From: Spirochaetia bacterium
GTDB lineage: Bacteria > Spirochaetota > Spirochaetia > Treponematales > Treponemataceae
Direction: 5' to 3'
Assembly (NCBI GenBank): GCA_900769325.1
Contig: CAAGGF010000031.1
Coordinates: forward strand, 1 to 6,503
Length of the DNA stretch: 6,503 bases
Translations under genes and position numbers: made by a program
The notes under the pieces: model-generated
What the model was told of the DNA's origin: nothing
Databases searched by the model: none
The model's input: only the letters and a program-made list of their open reading frames with translations
Part shown: one piece after another, positions 4,585-6,503 of the stretch
How positions within the stretch are numbered: position 1 is the stretch's first letter
How the letters are laid out: each line of letters starts with the position of its first letter

Positions 4585-4613
4585 GGCGCACTGCGCCACT
4601 TATCGTTGATAAG
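4585..4613 (+). promoter_or_regulatory. Cassette 4 head: two tandem hairpins
   Basis: GGCGC/GCGCC (4585-4589, 4593-4597), equivalent to GGCG/CGCC around loop CACTG, starts 11 nt after the crossover. One base later comes CTTATC/GATAAG (4599-4604, 4608-4613) with loop GTT. The layout matches the head of cassette 1. The remaining 45 nt to the ATG include a weak ribosome binding site GAGG at 4648-4651. Confidence 0.55.
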
Positions 4614-4658
4614 GTAAATCTTCCGACAGATTTTCACCCAAAAAAACGAGGTATAAAA

Positions 4659-5594
4659 ATGTTAGAACAAGATAATAATGGACATTATCGTTCTGGAGCA
4701 TGGGGTACAGGAAAAGACTACGGTACAAACAAAGATTCTGCTGCAATGGGGTATTTTGCGGATAAGTACATTAAGGGCAATCAATCAAATAAAAGTAAGT
4801 CAAGTGGTGGTTCACTTATCGGAACATTAATACTCATTACTATTTTAATCTTTTCTATAAAGTGGCTAATGGAAGAGCATCCTATTGTTCTTTTTTTACT
4901 TTTTTCTGCAATTGTAATATTGGTAGGAATTAGAATTTCAAATAAACTTAAAAACGGGTTGTGGCAAAAACTAAATCCTTTAATTGAAAATGAAAGATTC
5001 GCTGAAGCAAAAGAACTACTTGAGAAACTTGCAAATAATTATAAAGATACAACAGCATGTGATATTTTGGGAAATATGTATTCATCAGGCAATGGAGTAG
5101 AAAGGAATTTAGAAAAATCAGAGCATTACTATAAAAGAGCATTAAAATTTGGAGAAAAATCTTATGCACCTTATCAGCTTGCTCAAATTCTTACTCCTGA
5201 TTTTGAAAATATTTCGGACGAATCTATTAATTATTTGGTAATTGCATCTAAAAATTTGAATGCAAATGCATCAAATGATTTAGCAATAATATATATAAAT
5301 AAAGAAAATGAAAAATACTCATCAGATTATAATCGTTTATATAAACAAATCCTTAGACACGCTAAAAATGGAGATGCTGTTAGTCAATTTACTGCAGGTA
5401 TTGCAAATGCAACAGGAGTAATAACAGAAAAAAATCCTGAAAAAGCGGTAGAATGGTATAGAAAATCCGCCGAACAAGGTTATGTTCAAGCCATGGAAGG
5501 CCTCAGTCAGTGTTACAAAGATGGTTTTGGAGTGAATCAAGATCTTACAGAGTCTGAAAAATGGCATCAAATGTCAGTTGAAGCAGAATCTTAA
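4659..5594 (+). CDS. Membrane-anchored Sel1/TPR-repeat protein (311 aa)
   Basis: Residues 1-50 are polar and rich in Gly, Tyr, Asn and Ser. Two hydrophobic helices follow (about 53-71 and 75-93), with a short loop between them, so both termini should be on the same side of the membrane, probably the cytoplasm. The rest is alpha-helical repeats: a TPR-like unit near 105-130, a Sel1-type unit at about 133-168 (CDILGNMYSSGNGVERNLEKSEHYYKRA), and a clear pair at about 240-308 with the hallmarks EKAVEWYRKSAEQGYVQAME and YKDGFGVNQDLTESEKW. Sel1 repeats serve as protein-binding scaffolds, and the partner is unknown. The ATG at 4659 has only a weak ribosome binding site (GAGG). Transcription ends at the terminator just downstream. 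Confidence 0.85.
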   Translation: MLEQDNNGHYRSGAWGTGKDYGTNKDSAAMGYFADKYIKGNQSNKSKSSGGSLIGTLILITILIFSIKWLMEEHPIVLFLLFSAIVILVGIRISNKLKNGLWQKLNPLIENERFAEAKELLEKLANNYKDTTACDILGNMYSSGNGVERNLEKSEHYYKRALKFGEKSYAPYQLAQILTPDFENISDESINYLVIASKNLNANASNDLAIIYINKENEKYSSDYNRLYKQILRHAKNGDAVSQFTAGIANATGVITEKNPEKAVEWYRKSAEQGYVQAMEGLSQCYKDGFGVNQDLTESEKWHQMSVEAES

Positions 5595-5606
5595 AAAAAC
5601 TTAGAA

Positions 5607-5643
5607 AAAAAATCCAGTCAAGTCAAGCTTGACTGGATTTTTT
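5607..5643 (+). terminator. Intrinsic terminator after Sel1 gene
   Basis: A 16-bp perfect stem, AAAAAATCCAGTCAAG / CTTGACTGGATTTTTT, with loop TCAAG is followed by no further gap. The right arm ends in six T and the left begins in a run of A, so it could work in both directions. It isolates the Sel1 gene from the TA promoter about 20 bp downstream. Confidence 0.85.
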
Positions 5644-5664
5644 ATAGTAAAAAGTGACTTATTA

Positions 5665-5694
5665 TGATATGATGGATTGTGGAAATAGAGGAGG
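5665..5694 (+). promoter_or_regulatory. Extended -10 promoter and ribosome binding site of vapBC-type pair
   Basis: TGATATGAT (5665-5673) is an extended -10 box without a convincing -35 box. The transcript would start near 5680, just before the strong ribosome binding site AGAGGAGG (5687-5694). Confidence 0.5.
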
Positions 5695-5699
5695 TCGTT

Positions 5700-5909
5700 A
5701 TGTCTTATGAAACAATGGTTGAACAGATAAAAGCAATTCCTCAAGAATGTCTCGTTGATATTGAGAACTATATTCAGTTTGTTTTGTATCGCTATAATCA
5801 GAATGTAAAAACTGAAAAGTCTTCAAATCTTTCAAAGTATTTTGGTTCCGTAAATTTCAAAAAAGATGGTCTCTCAATTCAAAAGGAAATGAGAAATGAA
5901 TGGAACTGA
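5700..5909 (+). CDS. vapB: VapB-position antitoxin, DUF2281-like (69 aa)
   Basis: A small antitoxin encoded before a PIN-domain toxin and overlapping it by 14 nt. The N-terminus (MVEQIKAIPQECLVDIENYIQFVLYR) matches the DUF2281-type pattern in which IP-x-E is followed by a helix ending in F-V. The C-terminus KYFGSVNFKKDGLSIQKEMRNEW is the typical toxin-neutralising tail of this group. The ATG at 5700 with AGAGGAGG 5 nt upstream is chosen; the in-frame start at 5679 lies at the predicted transcription start and has no ribosome binding site. Confidence 0.85.
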   Translation: MSYETMVEQIKAIPQECLVDIENYIQFVLYRYNQNVKTEKSSNLSKYFGSVNFKKDGLSIQKEMRNEWN

Positions 5910-6270
5910 TTTTTTAGCTGATACAAATGCTTTAATATATCTTCTTAACGGTAATTCTTGCATGAGACCGTTTTTGCAAAGTAAACTGGCATTTTCAGTT
6001 ATATCAGAAATGGAACTTTTGTCTTTCTCTGGAATAACAGCTGAAGAAGAAAATAACATAAAATCTCTCTTGCTTGATTGTATAGAAATTTCTCTATCAA
6101 ATGAAATAAAAGAAAAGACTATTGAAATTCGCAAAAAGTATAAAGCAAAACTTCCAGATGCTATAGTTGCAGCTTCTGCAATTGTAAAAAATCTTCCACT
6201 TATTACAGCAGATAAAGGATTCAATCAGATAGAAGAATTAGATTTAAAATTAATTGTTCCTGTTATGTAG
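5896..6270 (+). CDS. vapC: VapC-type PIN-domain ribonuclease toxin
   Basis: A 124-aa PIN-domain protein, predicted metal-dependent RNase that usually cuts tRNA or rRNA loops. The four acidic active-site positions can be read: Asp9 in FLADTNALIYLL, Glu40 in SEMELL, Asp88 in LPDAIVAASAI and Asp106 in ITADKGF. Length and motif spacing are normal, so it is probably active. It begins within vapB (14-nt overlap), with AAAAGGAA upstream at 5881-5888 as a modest ribosome binding site. It ends 5 nt before attC 4 and closes cassette 4. Confidence 0.93.
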   Translation: MNGTDFLADTNALIYLLNGNSCMRPFLQSKLAFSVISEMELLSFSGITAEEENNIKSLLLDCIEISLSNEIKEKTIEIRKKYKAKLPDAIVAASAIVKNLPLITADKGFNQIEELDLKLIVPVM

Positions 6271-6275
6271 ACAAA

Positions 6276-6411
6276 ACCTAACATGGTTTTCAAAACCGAT
6301 AAAAACTTTGTCACAAAAGTTGCTCTTCGTGCCTTTGCGGCACCGCAACTTTTGCGCCAATTTTGCGCTGTAGCGCAAAACCGTTTTTACGGTTTAAAAC
6401 GCTAGTTATGA
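6276..6411 (+). other. attC: attC recombination site 4 (136 bp, branched)
   Basis: The inverse core ACCTAAC (6276-6282) matches RYYYAAC exactly; the core is GTTATGA (6405-6411, crossover after 6405). The arms pair as CCTAACATGGTTTTCAAAACCG and CGGTTTAAAACGCTAGTTATG with bulges, including the C of TTCAAA at 6291. Unlike the other three sites, the centre forms two hairpins: CAAAAGTTGC/GCAACTTTTG enclosing GTGCC/GGCAC (about 6314-6354), and TTTTGCGC/GCGCAAAA with loop TGTA (6361-6380). Confidence 0.9.
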
Positions 6412-6414
6412 CGA

Positions 6415-6443
6415 CAGGCGCACTGGCCTGCTGCTTTGGAGGA
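6415..6443 (+). promoter_or_regulatory. Cassette 5 head hairpin and ribosome binding site
   Basis: CAGGC/GCCTG (6415-6419, 6426-6430) with loop GCACTG starts 10 nt after the crossover. The loop is identical to that of cassette 2. The ribosome binding site TTGGAGGA (6436-6443) follows after CTGC. Confidence 0.5.
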
Positions 6444-6449
6444 CAGAAA

Positions 6450-6503
6450 ATGAAACTAGAAGGTTTTGGAATTTTTGTAAAAGATATGGCAACGATGGTC
6501 AGA
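6450..6503 (+). CDS. VOC-family protein, N-terminal 18 residues (cut by window edge)
   Basis: MKLEGFGIFVKDMATMVR aligns without gaps with the start of the VOC protein at 2001 (MHLDGFGLFVEDMPKMIR), 11 of 18 residues being identical. The ATG has GGAGG (6438-6442) 7 nt upstream. The gene is therefore a paralogue in a separate cassette; its function and completeness cannot be judged from this fragment. Confidence 0.8.
   Translation, partial: MKLEGFGIFVKDMATMVR

Larger units (their letters stand above)
4575..6405 (+). mobile_element. Integron gene cassette 4 (Sel1 protein + vapBC-type TA pair)
   Basis: The unit lies between the crossovers of attC 3 and attC 4. It contains a membrane Sel1-repeat gene, an intrinsic terminator and a VapBC-type operon with its own promoter. 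At 1831 bp it is the largest cassette here. No attC is visible at the terminator between the two parts. Confidence 0.8.
6406..6503 (+). mobile_element. Integron gene cassette 5, 5' part
   Basis: It starts after the crossover of attC 4 and is cut by the window edge. It carries the beginning of a VOC-family gene. Confidence 0.75.

Overview
The window is the start of a chromosomal integron: the 3' end of an integron integrase gene, an attI region, four complete gene cassettes and the beginning of a fifth. All genes lie on the + strand. The DNA is AT-rich, with short GC-rich islands at the recombination sites. The integrase reads toward the array, so attI lies at its 3' end. Most integrons have intI divergent from the array; the same-direction layout is the one described for Treponema denticola. 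With the base composition, this suggests a treponeme or related spirochaete. That assignment is inference.

Layout. intI end (2-340); attI region with promoter signals and TATACGG repeats (341-469, predicted crossover 463/464). Cassette 1 (464-1955): a 57-aa Cys/His-rich protein, a 138-aa exported protein, and a HigB-HigA toxin-antitoxin (TA) pair with its own promoter and palindromic operator. Cassette 2 (1956-3187): a VOC/glyoxalase-fold protein, a long hairpin, and a MazF-type TA pair. Cassette 3 (3188-4574): a 129-aa exported repeat protein and a 293-aa unknown protein. Cassette 4 (4575-6405): a membrane-anchored Sel1-repeat protein, a terminator, and a VapBC-type TA pair. Cassette 5 (from 6406): the start of a second VOC gene, cut by the window edge. 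The attC sites are at 1898-1961, 3131-3193, 4516-4580 and 6276-6411.

How it works together. IntI recombines folded attC sites with attI, so each cassette is a mobile unit. Three of the four complete cassettes are composite: a cargo gene or gene pair comes first, and a complete TA operon of a different family sits directly before the attC. Losing such a cassette would also lose the antitoxin, which would tie retention of the cargo to the addiction module. The upstream cargo genes lack clear promoters and probably depend on a promoter in attI or on read-through, whereas each TA pair has a recognisable promoter of its own.

The least explained signal is a small hairpin that begins 10-11 nt after the crossover point at the head of all five cassettes. 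Its stem sequence varies, with G-U pairs in one copy, while the loop stays close to CACTG. A second hairpin or the ribosome binding site follows. This looks like a shared cassette leader RNA acting on translation.
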